The notes: generated by a model from the sequence alone, not told the origin. A stretch of 64,000 nucleotides of DNA from an uncultured Collinsella sp. (GCA_902464035.1 CABQHT010000002.1:3145-67144), one strand, 5' to 3'. Counted from the stretch's first letter, positions 40,620 through 49,877 are shown. Made by a program: numbers and translations.

Positions 40620-43064
40620 GTGAACGCCTTTGACCGCTATGCCCCGTTTATCCAAGACTTCATCTACTCCCACGATTGGGAGAGCTTGCGCTCTATCCAG
40701 GTTGCGGCGGCAGATGCCATCTTCAACACGCAGGACAATGTGCTCCTGACGGCATCAACGGCTTCCGGCAAAACCGAGGCGGCCTTCTTTCCCATCCTGA
40801 CCGAGTTTTGGGAGAACCCGCCCGCAAGCGTGGGCGCCCTCTACATTGGCCCCCTCAAGGCGCTCATCAACGACCAATTCGTCCGCCTCAACGACCTATG
40901 CGAAGAAGCCGATATCCCCGTCTGGCACTGGCATGGCGATGTCTCGCAATCACACAAGGCCAAACTCATCAAAAAACCGAGCGGCATCCTACAGATTACG
41001 CCCGAGTCGCTCGAGGCGCTCCTGATCCATAAACACATGGCGATCCCGCGCATGTTTTGCGACCTGCGCTACGTCGTCATCGACGAGGTCCACTCGCTCA
41101 TGCGCGGCGACCGTGGCGGGCAGACGCTCTGCCTTATCGAGCGACTCTCGCGCATGGCCGGCGTACAGCCTCGCCGCATTGGCCTTTCGGCTACCATCGG
41201 CGACCCCGAGCGCACGGGCGCTTTTCTCTCACAGGGAACGGGACGCGACTGCGTTATCCCCCGCTTTGAAGAACCGCGCCGCGTGTGGCGCATCTCCATG
41301 GAGCACTTCTACAACTCGGGTCCCCAGGCACAGCAGCGGGGATTCATGGGCACAGGTCCACAGGAAGCTGAGGTACTCGCATGCGAGCGCATTGAGACGG
41401 CGGTGCCCGCGGCGCTGCCCGCATCCGGACAAGACATGTGCCACAGCGGACAGCTTGCACATGAAGAACGCCGTCAACGTCGCGAGCAGGCGCGGGGCAA
41501 GGCCGCTCCCAAAGACCGTCGCACTTCCTCGGCCCCCGAGGGCGAAGTCGACATCCCACGAGCGACCGAGCAGGCGCTTCTCAACCCCACCGACACGGCG
41601 CCCGACAACGCCGACCCCGGTATGGGCTATATCTTTGAGCATACGCGCGGCCGCAAGTGCCTGGTCTTTGCCAACTCGCGCGAGGAGGCAGAGGCCGTGT
41701 GCTCCATGCTGCGCAGCTACTGCGAGAGCCGGCACGAGCCCGACCGCTTTCTCATCCATCACGGCAATCTTTCGGCATCGCTACGCGAGACGGCCGAGGA
41801 GCTCATGCGCGACGAGGAGCAGACGCAGACAACCGTCACCACCTCTACGTTGGAGCTCGGTATCGATATCGGCCGCCTGGAGCGTGCATTTCAGATCGAT
41901 GCGCCGTTTACCGTCAGCTCCTTTTTGCAGCGCATGGGGCGCACAGGCCGTCGCGATCTTCCGCCCGAGATGTGGTTTGTCATGCGTGAGGAAGAACCCG
42001 AGCCGCGCACGATGATGCCCGAAACCATTCCCTGGAAGCTCCTGCAGGGTATCGCGCTCGTACAACTCTATCGCGAGGAAAAGTGGGTCGAGCCGCCCGA
42101 GCTCGATCGTCTCCCCTACAGCCTGCTCTATCACCAGACTATGTCGACCCTCGCCAGCACCGGCGAGCTCACGCCGGCCGAACTTGCCCAACGCGTGCTC
42201 ACGCTCAGCTATTTCCACCGTGTCTCGGCAGACGATTACCGTGTGCTGCTACATCACCTCATTAAGATCGACCATATCCAGGTCACCGAGGGCGGTGGGC
42301 TCATCGTGGGCCTCGCGGGCGAGCGCGTCATCAACAACTTTAAGTTCTACGCCGTGTTCCAGGAAAACGAGGAGTTTACCGTTCGCAGCGAATCGGCCGA
42401 GCTGGGCACGATCGTTAATCCGCCCCCGCCCGGTGAGCGCATCGCCATCGCCGGACACTGCTGGATTGTCGAGGAAGTGGACTGGAAGCGCCACACTGTC
42501 TTTGCCACGCAGGTCAAGGGCCGTGTGCCGGCCTACTTTGGCGACTGCCCTGGAGACATTAACACGCATGTGCTCGAGCGCATGCGCCAAGCGCTCACTG
42601 AGCACGCAACATATCCGTACCTTATGGGTAACGCACGGGCTCGTTTGGCGCAGGCTCGTCATACCGCCGAGATTTCGGGCGCGGGAACTAAACCGCTCAT
42701 CAACCTGGGCGGCGATACCTGGGTGCTCTTCCCCTGGTTGGGCAGCTACGCCTTCCTAGCACTCGAGCGCATGCTTAAAATCAAATGCGCCGCTGAGCTG
42801 GGCCTTCGCGGGCTCGATCCGTCACGCCCGTACTTTATGCAGTTTAAGATGAAGGCCGACGAGGAGACGTTCTTTGAGGTGCTCGCCGCCGAGGCCGAGA
42901 AGGACTTCGATCCCATCGAGCTCGTCTATCCTGGCGAGGTGCCTTACTTTGACCGCTACGACGAGTTTGTTCCCGAAGAGCTCGTGTGCAAGGGCTTTGC
43001 CGAAGGCGTGCTCGACATCGAGGGTATGAAGCAGCGTGTCCGCAGCTGGCGCGACCACGCCTAA
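40620..43064 (+). CDS. DEAD/DEAH-box helicase (Lhr-like SF2) of the TerB-N operon
   Basis: The 814-residue protein has motif I ASTASGKTEAAF (about 46-57), motif II DEVH (about 155), motif III SATIGDPERTG (about 190) and motif VI QRMGRTGRR (about 437). An inserted, charged, Gln/Arg/Lys-rich segment (about 275-330) lies between the two RecA lobes. The C-terminal 350 residues are an accessory region typical of Lhr- or YprA-type helicases, ending FAEGVLDIEGMKQRVRSWRD. It probably unwinds DNA in concert with the ATPase and TerB-N protein. GTG 40620 is chosen because AAAGGAGG lies four bases upstream. Confidence 0.9.
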   Translation: MNAFDRYAPFIQDFIYSHDWESLRSIQVAAADAIFNTQDNVLLTASTASGKTEAAFFPILTEFWENPPASVGALYIGPLKALINDQFVRLNDLCEEADIPVWHWHGDVSQSHKAKLIKKPSGILQITPESLEALLIHKHMAIPRMFCDLRYVVIDEVHSLMRGDRGGQTLCLIERLSRMAGVQPRRIGLSATIGDPERTGAFLSQGTGRDCVIPRFEEPRRVWRISMEHFYNSGPQAQQRGFMGTGPQEAEVLACERIETAVPAALPASGQDMCHSGQLAHEERRQRREQARGKAAPKDRRTSSAPEGEVDIPRATEQALLNPTDTAPDNADPGMGYIFEHTRGRKCLVFANSREEAEAVCSMLRSYCESRHEPDRFLIHHGNLSASLRETAEELMRDEEQTQTTVTTSTLELGIDIGRLERAFQIDAPFTVSSFLQRMGRTGRRDLPPEMWFVMREEEPEPRTMMPETIPWKLLQGIALVQLYREEKWVEPPELDRLPYSLLYHQTMSTLASTGELTPAELAQRVLTLSYFHRVSADDYRVLLHHLIKIDHIQVTEGGGLIVGLAGERVINNFKFYAVFQENEEFTVRSESAELGTIVNPPPPGERIAIAGHCWIVEEVDWKRHTVFATQVKGRVPAYFGDCPGDINTHVLERMRQALTEHATYPYLMGNARARLAQARHTAEISGAGTKPLINLGGDTWVLFPWLGSYAFLALERMLKIKCAAELGLRGLDPSRPYFMQFKMKADEETFFEVLAAEAEKDFDPIELVYPGEVPYFDRYDEFVPEELVCKGFAEGVLDIEGMKQRVRSWRDHA

Positions 43065-43091
43065 GACCAGTCTTTTTTGGGACGGGGAGAC

Positions 43092-43970
43092 TTACTTGTC
43101 GTGAAGAACGGTGCCGAGGAAGTCAGCGTCAAAAGGCACGGCTTCGGCAAAGGCGTAGTCGCCGTCACTGGCGATGAGCAGGTAGTTTTCCTCGCCGCCG
43201 AACTCCGTATCGCCACATGGGACCACCCAGACGTGGGCGAATACCTCGAGCGCCGTGGCAGCGCAGTCGCGCAGGAACGTCACGTCGCTCCCCTCGTTTG
43301 CGCTCACGATATTGGCAACGTAAATACCCCCAGGGTTCAGGCTACCCCGCACCAAACGCAACGCCTCAACCGTCGCCAGCTCGCGTACGGGCTCGGCACC
43401 GCCAAAGCAATCGCTCACGACCACGTCGTAGCGACGATGGCCCACGCTCGTCACACCCAGATACGATCGAGCCTCGGCGGTAATCACCCGTAGGCGATCG
43501 CCCGCCGTGCGCTCCAGCTCGTCTAGGTAGAACCAGCGGCGGGCCAGACGCGTAATCTCTCCGTCATACTCGATGACATCCATGCACAAGCCCTCGTGTG
43601 ACATCAGAGCGAACTTAGGATAAGCAAACCCGCCGCCGCCCAGCATAAGCATGCGGTCGATACCGTGACCATAAGCGTCACGCATTGCGCCCTCGGCCTC
43701 AAAAACATCGTCAAACGCGCGATAGTATGCAAAGACCGGCTCCGCCCAACGCTCGCCAACGTAGCTCGCGCTTTGGTAGACGCCGCCTTGCACCAATACG
43801 CGGACTTCGTCGCCGCCCTCATCGTGCACGCGCTTCACACGTGCCAGCCCATTGCGGGTCCTCGCGACCTGCAGGCAGGCAGCACGAACAGCGACAGCGG
43901 CCGCACCAAGCGCCGCGGCTCCCAGAGCAACGCCGGCAACGACGCCGGCAGAAACACTCGGCTTGTTCAT
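43092..43970 (-). CDS. Spermidine-synthase-like methyltransferase-fold protein
   Basis: The 292-residue protein has an N-terminal hydrophobic, Ala/Gly-rich helix (VVAGVALGAAALGAAAVAV), so it may be membrane-tethered. A spermidine-synthase fold follows: MLMLGGGGFAYPKFAL, MDVIEYDGEITRLARRWF, and YDVVVSDCFGGAEPV, where family enzymes have the D-x-x-D/G catalytic loop. The SAM-like pocket is present, but the substrate is unknown; polyamine synthesis is not assured. Its ATG abuts the elp3 stop (TAG then ATG), so translation is coupled. Confidence 0.82.
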   Translation of the reverse strand: MNKPSVSAGVVAGVALGAAALGAAAVAVRAACLQVARTRNGLARVKRVHDEGGDEVRVLVQGGVYQSASYVGERWAEPVFAYYRAFDDVFEAEGAMRDAYGHGIDRMLMLGGGGFAYPKFALMSHEGLCMDVIEYDGEITRLARRWFYLDELERTAGDRLRVITAEARSYLGVTSVGHRRYDVVVSDCFGGAEPVRELATVEALRLVRGSLNPGGIYVANIVSANEGSDVTFLRDCAATALEVFAHVWVVPCGDTEFGGEENYLLIASDGDYAFAEAVPFDADFLGTVLHDK

Positions 43971-45875
43971 CTAGAGCTCCTTTTGCAGATAAAGGCCATG
44001 GTCATAAAATCCAAGATGGCGATAGTACTCGCGCGTACCGATCGCGCTGATCACGTTGATGCGCGCATAGCCCGCGTCCCGCGCCATCTGGCACGCACGC
44101 TCCACCAGCGACCGCCCCAGTCCATGATGCTGAGCCGCCTGGCCTTGATCTCCCATGCGCGCCGCCATGCCGTACACGTGCACCTCGCGAATCATCGCCT
44201 CCTCCGGCCCCGTCGGCAGCTCGTCCGCGTGCGCGGCAACAAACGAACGGTCGGGCAGCGACAGGCGCAAAAAGCCGGCGATCTTGCCTTCGGGCGTCAC
44301 CCACTGCAAAAAGCGTTCACGCGTCACCGGCGTCTCGTAAGCGACTTCATCAAGAAACAGTTCATCCAAGTCGGCACCCGCCGTGCTGATCTCGCGATAG
44401 CGAATCTCACGCACCGTCGCACCGTCACCCCGAGCAGCCAGGCGGTTCTCGACGAGCTGACGCAGGTTGGGCTTCTTGTTGCCCACCATGATGTCATCGG
44501 AACTAAAGTCGCGAATCATGCGGCTGATGCGGCAGAATGCCGGCGTCACCACGATGTCATCGGCCAGCACATCGAGCAGTTCTTCCTCGGTATAGGGGCG
44601 CCACACGCCGCGCTCGTAGCAGCCCACCAGGCGCGAGCCCTCGATGAGCGCACACGGGTAGACTTTGACCTCGTCGGGCATAAAGGCCCCCTCGGTCATA
44701 AAGCGCTCGTAGTCGCGCTTGTCCCCCTCGGGTGTGGCGCCCAGCAAGTTGAGCATAAAATGCGCATGGATCTTAAAGCCAAACAGGCGCGCAAGCGAAA
44801 ACGCCCGCTCAATCTGCGCCACCGAAATGCGACGCTCGTTGATATCGAGTAGATGCTGGTCAAGGCTTTGGATGCCCATCTGTATCTTGGTGCAGCCCAG
44901 GCGGCGGATGAGCGTAAGCGCCTGCGGCGTTACGGTATCGGGGCGCGTCTCGATAACGAGTCCCACCACGCGATGCTTCGCCGTCTCGTTGATGCGCTGC
45001 TGACGCTCGAGCTCCTCCATCGTTGCCGTCTGCCACTCGGTGACCTCGCCCCACGGCGTACCGGGGCCGTACAGACGACGCACCGCGCGGTTATAGCCGA
45101 CCACGGCAGCATCCACACGCTCCTGCTCGTCGGCAACGCCGGCAGCGAGCTTGGCCTCGTCTGTCGCAATGCCGGCAGCCCGATAGCACTCGCGGCGCTC
45201 TGTTACCACCGGCGGCAGGGCATCGGCGGGAGCGTCATCGAGCAGGCGCCCCGCCTCAGCACGGCTGATGCCCGGACGCGCCAACATGGGGTTTGCCGCC
45301 ACGCCGGCGACGGCATCGTCATTGAGCGCACGGAAAAGCTCGGACATAAACCACGTCTGATACCCTTGCGGATAGTCGCTCCAGGTGCCACCGAGCACGA
45401 TAAGCTCGATCTTGTCGATCGCATGCCCCATCTGCGAAAGTGCGGTCAGGCGAGCGCTCACCTGCAAATACGGGTCAAAGCAATTTTGTTCCGCACGGGC
45501 GCACGCCGGCTCGGCGTGCAGATAGCTTTTGGGCATGCGCAGATCGTTGGGGCAAAACAGACAATCGCCCGAGCACGGCCACGGCTTGGTGATGACGGTA
45601 ATGGTCGCCACGCCCGAAGCCGTGCGGCGCGGCTTCATGCGCAGCACCTGCAGCAGCTGACGCTCCAGCTCGGCATCGACATTCCATCCAGCCCAACGAG
45701 CCGGCTTCTCACGTTTAACCCGCTGGTAGAACGGCAGCAGACGGCGCTTGGCCAGATCTCGTTTGTCGGCACCCTCACGGCGCGCCTCGGCATGTATCAG
45801 TTTGACGAGCGCCTTGTCGTCCACGGTCTCACCGCGACGCAGAGCCTCGAGTATGTTCAAAATAATCTGTTCCAT
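43971..45875 (-). CDS. elp3: Elp3-type tRNA U34 carboxymethyltransferase (radical SAM/GNAT)
   Basis: The 634-residue protein has the radical-SAM cluster CSGDCLFC (CxxxCxxC) after TVITKPWPCSGDCLFCPND, the Elp3 segment LGGTWSDYPQGYQTWFMSEL and QMGIQSLDQHLL. A C-terminal GNAT domain carries the acetyl-CoA loop QHHGLGRSLVERA and GTREYYRHLGFYDHGLYLQK. Bacterial Elp3 homologues add a carboxymethyl-type group to U34 of tRNA from acetyl-CoA. Here there is no Elongator complex, as usual in bacteria. ATG 45875 follows GGGGGC. Confidence 0.95.
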   Translation of the reverse strand: MEQIILNILEALRRGETVDDKALVKLIHAEARREGADKRDLAKRRLLPFYQRVKREKPARWAGWNVDAELERQLLQVLRMKPRRTASGVATITVITKPWPCSGDCLFCPNDLRMPKSYLHAEPACARAEQNCFDPYLQVSARLTALSQMGHAIDKIELIVLGGTWSDYPQGYQTWFMSELFRALNDDAVAGVAANPMLARPGISRAEAGRLLDDAPADALPPVVTERRECYRAAGIATDEAKLAAGVADEQERVDAAVVGYNRAVRRLYGPGTPWGEVTEWQTATMEELERQQRINETAKHRVVGLVIETRPDTVTPQALTLIRRLGCTKIQMGIQSLDQHLLDINERRISVAQIERAFSLARLFGFKIHAHFMLNLLGATPEGDKRDYERFMTEGAFMPDEVKVYPCALIEGSRLVGCYERGVWRPYTEEELLDVLADDIVVTPAFCRISRMIRDFSSDDIMVGNKKPNLRQLVENRLAARGDGATVREIRYREISTAGADLDELFLDEVAYETPVTRERFLQWVTPEGKIAGFLRLSLPDRSFVAAHADELPTGPEEAMIREVHVYGMAARMGDQGQAAQHHGLGRSLVERACQMARDAGYARINVISAIGTREYYRHLGFYDHGLYLQKEL

Positions 45876-45886
45876 GCCCCCATTGT

Positions 45887-45925
45887 AAAGGCAAAGGCGC
45901 CGGAGCCAGCCTCGGCCCCGACGCC
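45887..45925 (-). terminator. Terminator after the DUF4097 gene
   Basis: On the minus strand GGCGTCGGGGCC...GGCTCCGGCGCC forms a strong GC stem followed by TTTGCCTTT. It separates the HTH/DUF4097 pair from elp3. Confidence 0.75.
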
Positions 45926-45972
45926 TCCATCAAAGAGCACGCCTATATACACCGGTCTCCGAAACCCGCACG

Positions 45973-46872
45973 TCACTCCGGATCAAACGACATGTCGCCC
46001 GAACCGACCTTAAAACGATACGTGGCAGACTTATCACCGTTGTCGAATTCAAGATTCAATATGGTCTCACCATCGTAGCCAAGCGGAAGGAAATCGCTCT
46101 CGAAGTCACCGCTGCCCACGGTGAGGCTCGCCTTAAAGCCCGTAGAGTTCGGAACCGATATCTCCACATCGCCCGAGCCCACGCTTACGTCCATCGACTT
46201 CGCGGGGGCCTGGTAGAGCTCGAACGTCACATCGCCCGAACCGACCTCGGCATTCAGGGTGTCGGTAACAGTGCCCGCGAACTCGATGTCTCCCGAGTCC
46301 AACGTCAGGTTGAAGTCATGACACGCAATGTCCGTGACCGCCAGATCGCCCGATCCTACATTCGCCGTAATGCCCACCATGTTATCGGCAACTTCACGCG
46401 GCAGTTCGACGGTAACCGTGCGGTCAATGGCGCGCTCGTCATCGCAATCGAACTGGCGGATCTTAAGCGTAGAGCCCTTGATCTCAGCCAGGTTCTGGGT
46501 CGCCGCATCGTAAGCAGTGGCTCCTTTTGCCACACGGCCGCTTTCGATAACACGCACCGGTCCGCCGGAGACGTGTTTGACCTCGACCGTGCCCGACGTC
46601 ACATCCAGGTCAAGCGATGTGAACGCGTCGGCATCAAACGTTTCGCTCGAAAGCTGCTGAGGCCGAGCAGAATAGTTGCCGCCATCCGAAATATCGTCAT
46701 CGTCAACCTCATCATCCAGGCCAGACAAGCCGGATGCAAAATCGCTAAGGCCCCATGGTCCATCGTAATGAATCAATGTCCGCGAAATACCAAAGACAAG
46801 CCCGATGATGAGCAAAAACGCTCCGACGCCAACGCCCAAACGCACCTTGGACTCATGTGAGAGCTTCATCAT
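45973..46872 (-). CDS. DUF4097 beta-repeat protein with N-terminal membrane anchor
   Basis: The 299-residue protein starts with a transmembrane helix (GVGVGAFLLIIGLVFGISRT). The C-terminal 180 residues are DUF4097 repeats, in which short strands end in a recurring GSGD (VGSGDLAVTDIACHDFNL, VGSGDVTFELYQA, VGSGDVEIS, VGSGDFESDF, VGSGDMSFDPE). It would form an extracytoplasmic beta-solenoid. Its start overlaps the HTH gene by four bases, so the pair is coupled and the membrane HTH regulator probably senses or controls it. Function is unknown. Confidence 0.9.
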   Translation of the reverse strand: MMKLSHESKVRLGVGVGAFLLIIGLVFGISRTLIHYDGPWGLSDFASGLSGLDDEVDDDDISDGGNYSARPQQLSSETFDADAFTSLDLDVTSGTVEVKHVSGGPVRVIESGRVAKGATAYDAATQNLAEIKGSTLKIRQFDCDDERAIDRTVTVELPREVADNMVGITANVGSGDLAVTDIACHDFNLTLDSGDIEFAGTVTDTLNAEVGSGDVTFELYQAPAKSMDVSVGSGDVEISVPNSTGFKASLTVGSGDFESDFLPLGYDGETILNLEFDNGDKSATYRFKVGSGDMSFDPE

Positions 46873-47591
46873 TCATCACCTTCTTTGGCACTCGGCTCAG
46901 CGGTGGTCGCGGCAGTCATGTCAGTGTCAACCGCAGCGGAAACATCCTGCACCCGAGTCCTGGCCGCCACCGGCGCCGGCCCAACCTGGATATCCCCACG
47001 TGCCCAATCGCCATCGAGCGCACGCGCCACCCAGTGATAGATGGGAATCGTAAAGAAGACCAGCGCGGCAAAGGGGCCGGTGCCAAACGGGAACATCAGC
47101 AAAAAGAACAGCAGCCAGCACACGGCCCAATACGGAAACGACTGGAACGGACCCTTCGCCGGAGTCGGGCCGGCAGCGCTGCCGCTCGTCACTTGCGCCG
47201 TTGCGGCATTGGCAGCCTGCGCGCTCCAGCTTGCCGCCTGCGCCGCCTTGGCCGCGGCATCACTCGCCTGCGTTGCTGCCTCAGTCGCACGCGCCGCCGC
47301 CTCGTGGGTGCGGGCGCGCTCTGCAGCCTCGGCCTCGCGCTGACGGGCGCGGTCCTCGTTCTCAAACTCGATGTCGTCTTCGATCTCGTCGCTCGGATTG
47401 AGCAGCTCGTCCAAGCTCACGCCATAGAGCTTGGCGAGCGAGATCAGATTCTCGGTATCGGGCGAGCTCTCCGCGCGTTCCCATTTGCTGACCGCCTGGC
47501 GCGACAGCCCCAGCTTTCTCGCCAGCCCTTCTTGGCTAAAGCCCTTACTGCGACGAAGGTCGGCGAGCCGCTGCGCAGTTTCTACATTCAT
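46869..47591 (-). CDS. XRE-type HTH regulator with membrane C-terminus
   Basis: The 240-residue protein opens with an HTH_3 domain (residues 1-60: LRRSKGFSQEGLARKLGLSR, then QAVSKWERAESSPDTENLI). A coiled segment extremely rich in Ala follows (EAAARATEAATQASDAAAKA), then two adjacent hydrophobic helices with GPFAALVFFTIPIYHWVARA. DNA-binding plus membrane anchoring suggests a one-component envelope sensor. ATG 47591 follows GGAGGAA; the longer upstream frame lacks an RBS. It is translationally coupled to the DUF4097 gene. Confidence 0.88.
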   Translation of the reverse strand: MNVETAQRLADLRRSKGFSQEGLARKLGLSRQAVSKWERAESSPDTENLISLAKLYGVSLDELLNPSDEIEDDIEFENEDRARQREAEAAERARTHEAAARATEAATQASDAAAKAAQAASWSAQAANAATAQVTSGSAAGPTPAKGPFQSFPYWAVCWLLFFLLMFPFGTGPFAALVFFTIPIYHWVARALDGDWARGDIQVGPAPVAARTRVQDVSAAVDTDMTAATTAEPSAKEGDE

Positions 47592-47858
47592 GGTTCCTCC
47601 TATGCTTTTGCCAGCCGTGCCGCCGGACCGTTTTGTTCTTAAGGCGCCTTGCACAGTTAAAAATCTATCCGCCACCGCCAAAAACATGCCACCTATTCTA
47701 GTGAGATTTTTGACAACCGGCGGTTGCGGGCGCATATGAGCTGCGGAAATGTGTCCAAACAAAGCAATGACCCGCCGCTTGGTTGTCCCCGTTACGGCGT
47801 TAACGGTAGTATGGTCGTACTGTTTATTCCGCACCGCCAACGGAGGGAGTCCCGCGCC
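47592..47858. promoter_or_regulatory. Divergent promoter region
   Basis: These 267 bases hold the promoters of the HTH/DUF4097 pair and of a methyltransferase gene. AT-rich DNA occurs near 47655-47715. No operator was assigned. The RBS GGAGGG of the plus-strand gene is at 47842. Confidence 0.35.
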
Positions 47859-48731
47859 GTGAACCGCGATTTCGCCTCATCGCTCATCCAGCTCAACAAT
47901 ACGTTCTATCGCGAGCACTCCGCCTCCTTTTCCGATACGCGCCAGGCCCCGTGGCCCGGCTGGGTGCGCACTATGGACATCGCGCTCGAGCAGCTCGATG
48001 TGGCCACCATCGAGCATCCCGTCCGTGTCTTCGATCTTGCCTGCGGCAATATGCGGTTCGAGAACTTTGCCGCCGGCGGCACGCTTGCCGCCAAGGGCGT
48101 AGATGGCGCGAGCCCCTCGGCAGACGCCAGCTGCCCCTTTGAGTTCTACGGCGTCGACTCGTGCCAGGATCTGGCCATCGACGCGCGCGGCCATGCCCTG
48201 CGCATCCCCAACTTGCACTTCCAGGAACTCGACGTGCTCGACGCCCTCATGAAGCTCAACCCCGCCAAGACACCCGACGTGCTTTTCGACGCCCCGCTCG
48301 CCGACATCTCGGTCTGCTTTGGATTTATGCACCACGTGCCGTCGTGCGAGTACCGCGTACGCGTGCTCGACGCCCTGGTGCGCCAGACGCGCCCAGGCGG
48401 CATCATCGCCATCAGCTTTTGGGAGTTTATGAACGACGAGCGCATGGCGCGCAAGGCCGTTCGTGCCGAGGCCCGCGCCGAGCTCACCCCGCCGTTTGAA
48501 AGTTACGATTCCGCGCAGTTTGAAGCCGGCGACCACCTCATTGGCTGGCAAAACGACCGCCACGCCTACCGCTATTGCCATCACTTTGACGATCAGCAGA
48601 TCACCGACCTGGTGCGCGGCGTGCGCACATTCTACAAGAGCGGCGAGGTCCCCGTGCGCGAGCTTGAGCGCTTCCATGCCGACGGTCGCAGCGGCGAGCT
48701 CAACCGTTACGTGATTCTCAAGCGCCTGTAG
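47859..48731 (+). CDS. Class I SAM-dependent methyltransferase
   Basis: The 290-residue protein has a Rossmann methyltransferase core: VRVFDLACGNMRFE for SAM binding, then FYGVDSCQDLAI, FQELDVLD and ISVCFGFMHHVPS, with RQTRPGGIIAISFWEF as the post-motif strand. This order resembles tRNA-uridine or small-molecule methyltransferases of the Methyltransf_11/25 group. The substrate is unknown. The GTG start follows GGAGGG by about eleven bases; a longer in-frame extension (from 47724) lacks an RBS. Confidence 0.85.
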   Translation: MNRDFASSLIQLNNTFYREHSASFSDTRQAPWPGWVRTMDIALEQLDVATIEHPVRVFDLACGNMRFENFAAGGTLAAKGVDGASPSADASCPFEFYGVDSCQDLAIDARGHALRIPNLHFQELDVLDALMKLNPAKTPDVLFDAPLADISVCFGFMHHVPSCEYRVRVLDALVRQTRPGGIIAISFWEFMNDERMARKAVRAEARAELTPPFESYDSAQFEAGDHLIGWQNDRHAYRYCHHFDDQQITDLVRGVRTFYKSGEVPVRELERFHADGRSGELNRYVILKRL

Positions 48732-48849
48732 GCATCGGCGACTTGCCGCCGAGCCGCACCGCAACTTTCGGGCAAGCTATGCCCCACCCTTTTCAACCCA
48801 TTGATGGAACGTGCTGCCATGCGTTCCATACTCATGATCAAGGAGCCTC

Positions 48850-49689
48850 ATGGGAGCCATCCACGTTCGCACGCCTAAGAACTTTGTGCTCGAAGAGCGC
48901 CTGGAGCGCTACGCCGATGCCATCGAGACGAGCCCCGAGAGCTATACCGGACATTGGCGTGAAGCATGTACGCCGGCTGGTGGCAAGCCCTTCGCCCGCC
49001 TTCACCTGGATCTGGGCTGCGGCAAAGGCACCTATCTGGTTGAGCGAGCCCACTGCGAACCCGACACTCTCTTTATCGGCATGGACCAGGAGCCCATCTG
49101 CATTGCCTATGCCGCCCAGAAGATTTGCGAGCAGGAGCTGCCCAATGCGCTTGTGCTGCCCCGAGGCGCCGCATCGCTGCCGCGGCTGTTTGCCGCAGGC
49201 GAGCTCGACGCCATCACCATCAACTTTCCCACGCCGCAGCCCAAGGCCAAGTACGCCAAAAAACGACTCGTCCATGTCGACCATCTGATGCTCTACCGCC
49301 CGCTCTTTTCAGCCGGCGCCACCGTCACACTGCGAACCGACAGTAAGCCATTGCGCGACTACGCCCTGGGGCAGTTTGCCACGGCCGGCTACGACACGCT
49401 TTGGGTAAGCGACGACGTCCGCCGCGACCATCCCGAGCATCCCGAGACCGAATACGAATGCCGCACGCGCGAGATGGGTGCCGTCGTCTATGGCATTTGC
49501 GCCACACCCGGCGCGCAGCCCAGCAATGAACAGCTCGCGGCGGGCCGCGCGCAGGAGCAAAGCCTTGCCTGCTACCTGCCCGAAAACCTCGATGAGCTCA
49601 CCTATGTACCTCTGGGCATGGAAGAGGCCGTCGAGAACTTTAGAAACCGCGCCCGCAAAGGCAAAAAGCGCCTTCCGCAGGAGTCATAG
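48850..49689 (+). CDS. trmB: TrmB-type tRNA (guanine-N7)-methyltransferase
   Basis: The 279-residue protein has the TrmB core: LHLDLGCGKGTYLVERAHCE, FIGMDQEPICIAYAA and the substrate loop ITINFPTPQPKAKYAKKRLV, which replaces the canonical NFPDPWPKxRHxKRR. These proteins methylate G46 of tRNA. The PD/PW residues of the classic loop are altered to PT/PQ, so substrate use may differ. The C-terminus adds a basic tail (NRARKGKKRLPQES). RBS AAGGAG supports the ATG. Confidence 0.85.
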   Translation: MGAIHVRTPKNFVLEERLERYADAIETSPESYTGHWREACTPAGGKPFARLHLDLGCGKGTYLVERAHCEPDTLFIGMDQEPICIAYAAQKICEQELPNALVLPRGAASLPRLFAAGELDAITINFPTPQPKAKYAKKRLVHVDHLMLYRPLFSAGATVTLRTDSKPLRDYALGQFATAGYDTLWVSDDVRRDHPEHPETEYECRTREMGAVVYGICATPGAQPSNEQLAAGRAQEQSLACYLPENLDELTYVPLGMEEAVENFRNRARKGKKRLPQES

Positions 49690-49754
49690 GGGCTTTTGAC
49701 AGTCACGTCGCCAGCGAGCAAGCGCAAATAGGCACCGACGAACGACCCTCAAGC

Positions 49755-49877
49755 CTAAGTGAGTAGACTTTTTAGCAATAGCCAAGCACAACCCGCATAG
49801 GAACAAGTAAAACCGCAGGTAAATCCCCTACGCAAAAGCCATGTGCTGGCGAAATCGCAAAAAGTCTACTCACTTAG
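49755..49877. repeat. 123-bp element with perfect 19-bp terminal inverted repeats
   Basis: CTAAGTGAGTAGACTTTTT at 49755-49773 is exactly reversed at 49859-49877. Inner arms also match imperfectly (AGCCAAGCACA against TGTGCTGGC), so a long hairpin of over 30 bp per arm is possible around a loop. The element lies in a gap without a gene before the helicase. It has the look of a small non-autonomous repeat (MITE- or REP-like). No clear target duplication was seen. Confidence 0.85.

Noticed and set aside
37452..43064. BREX system
   Set aside because: Only the BrxD-like ATPase and a helicase are present; PglX, PglZ, BrxC and BrxL homologues are absent around it.
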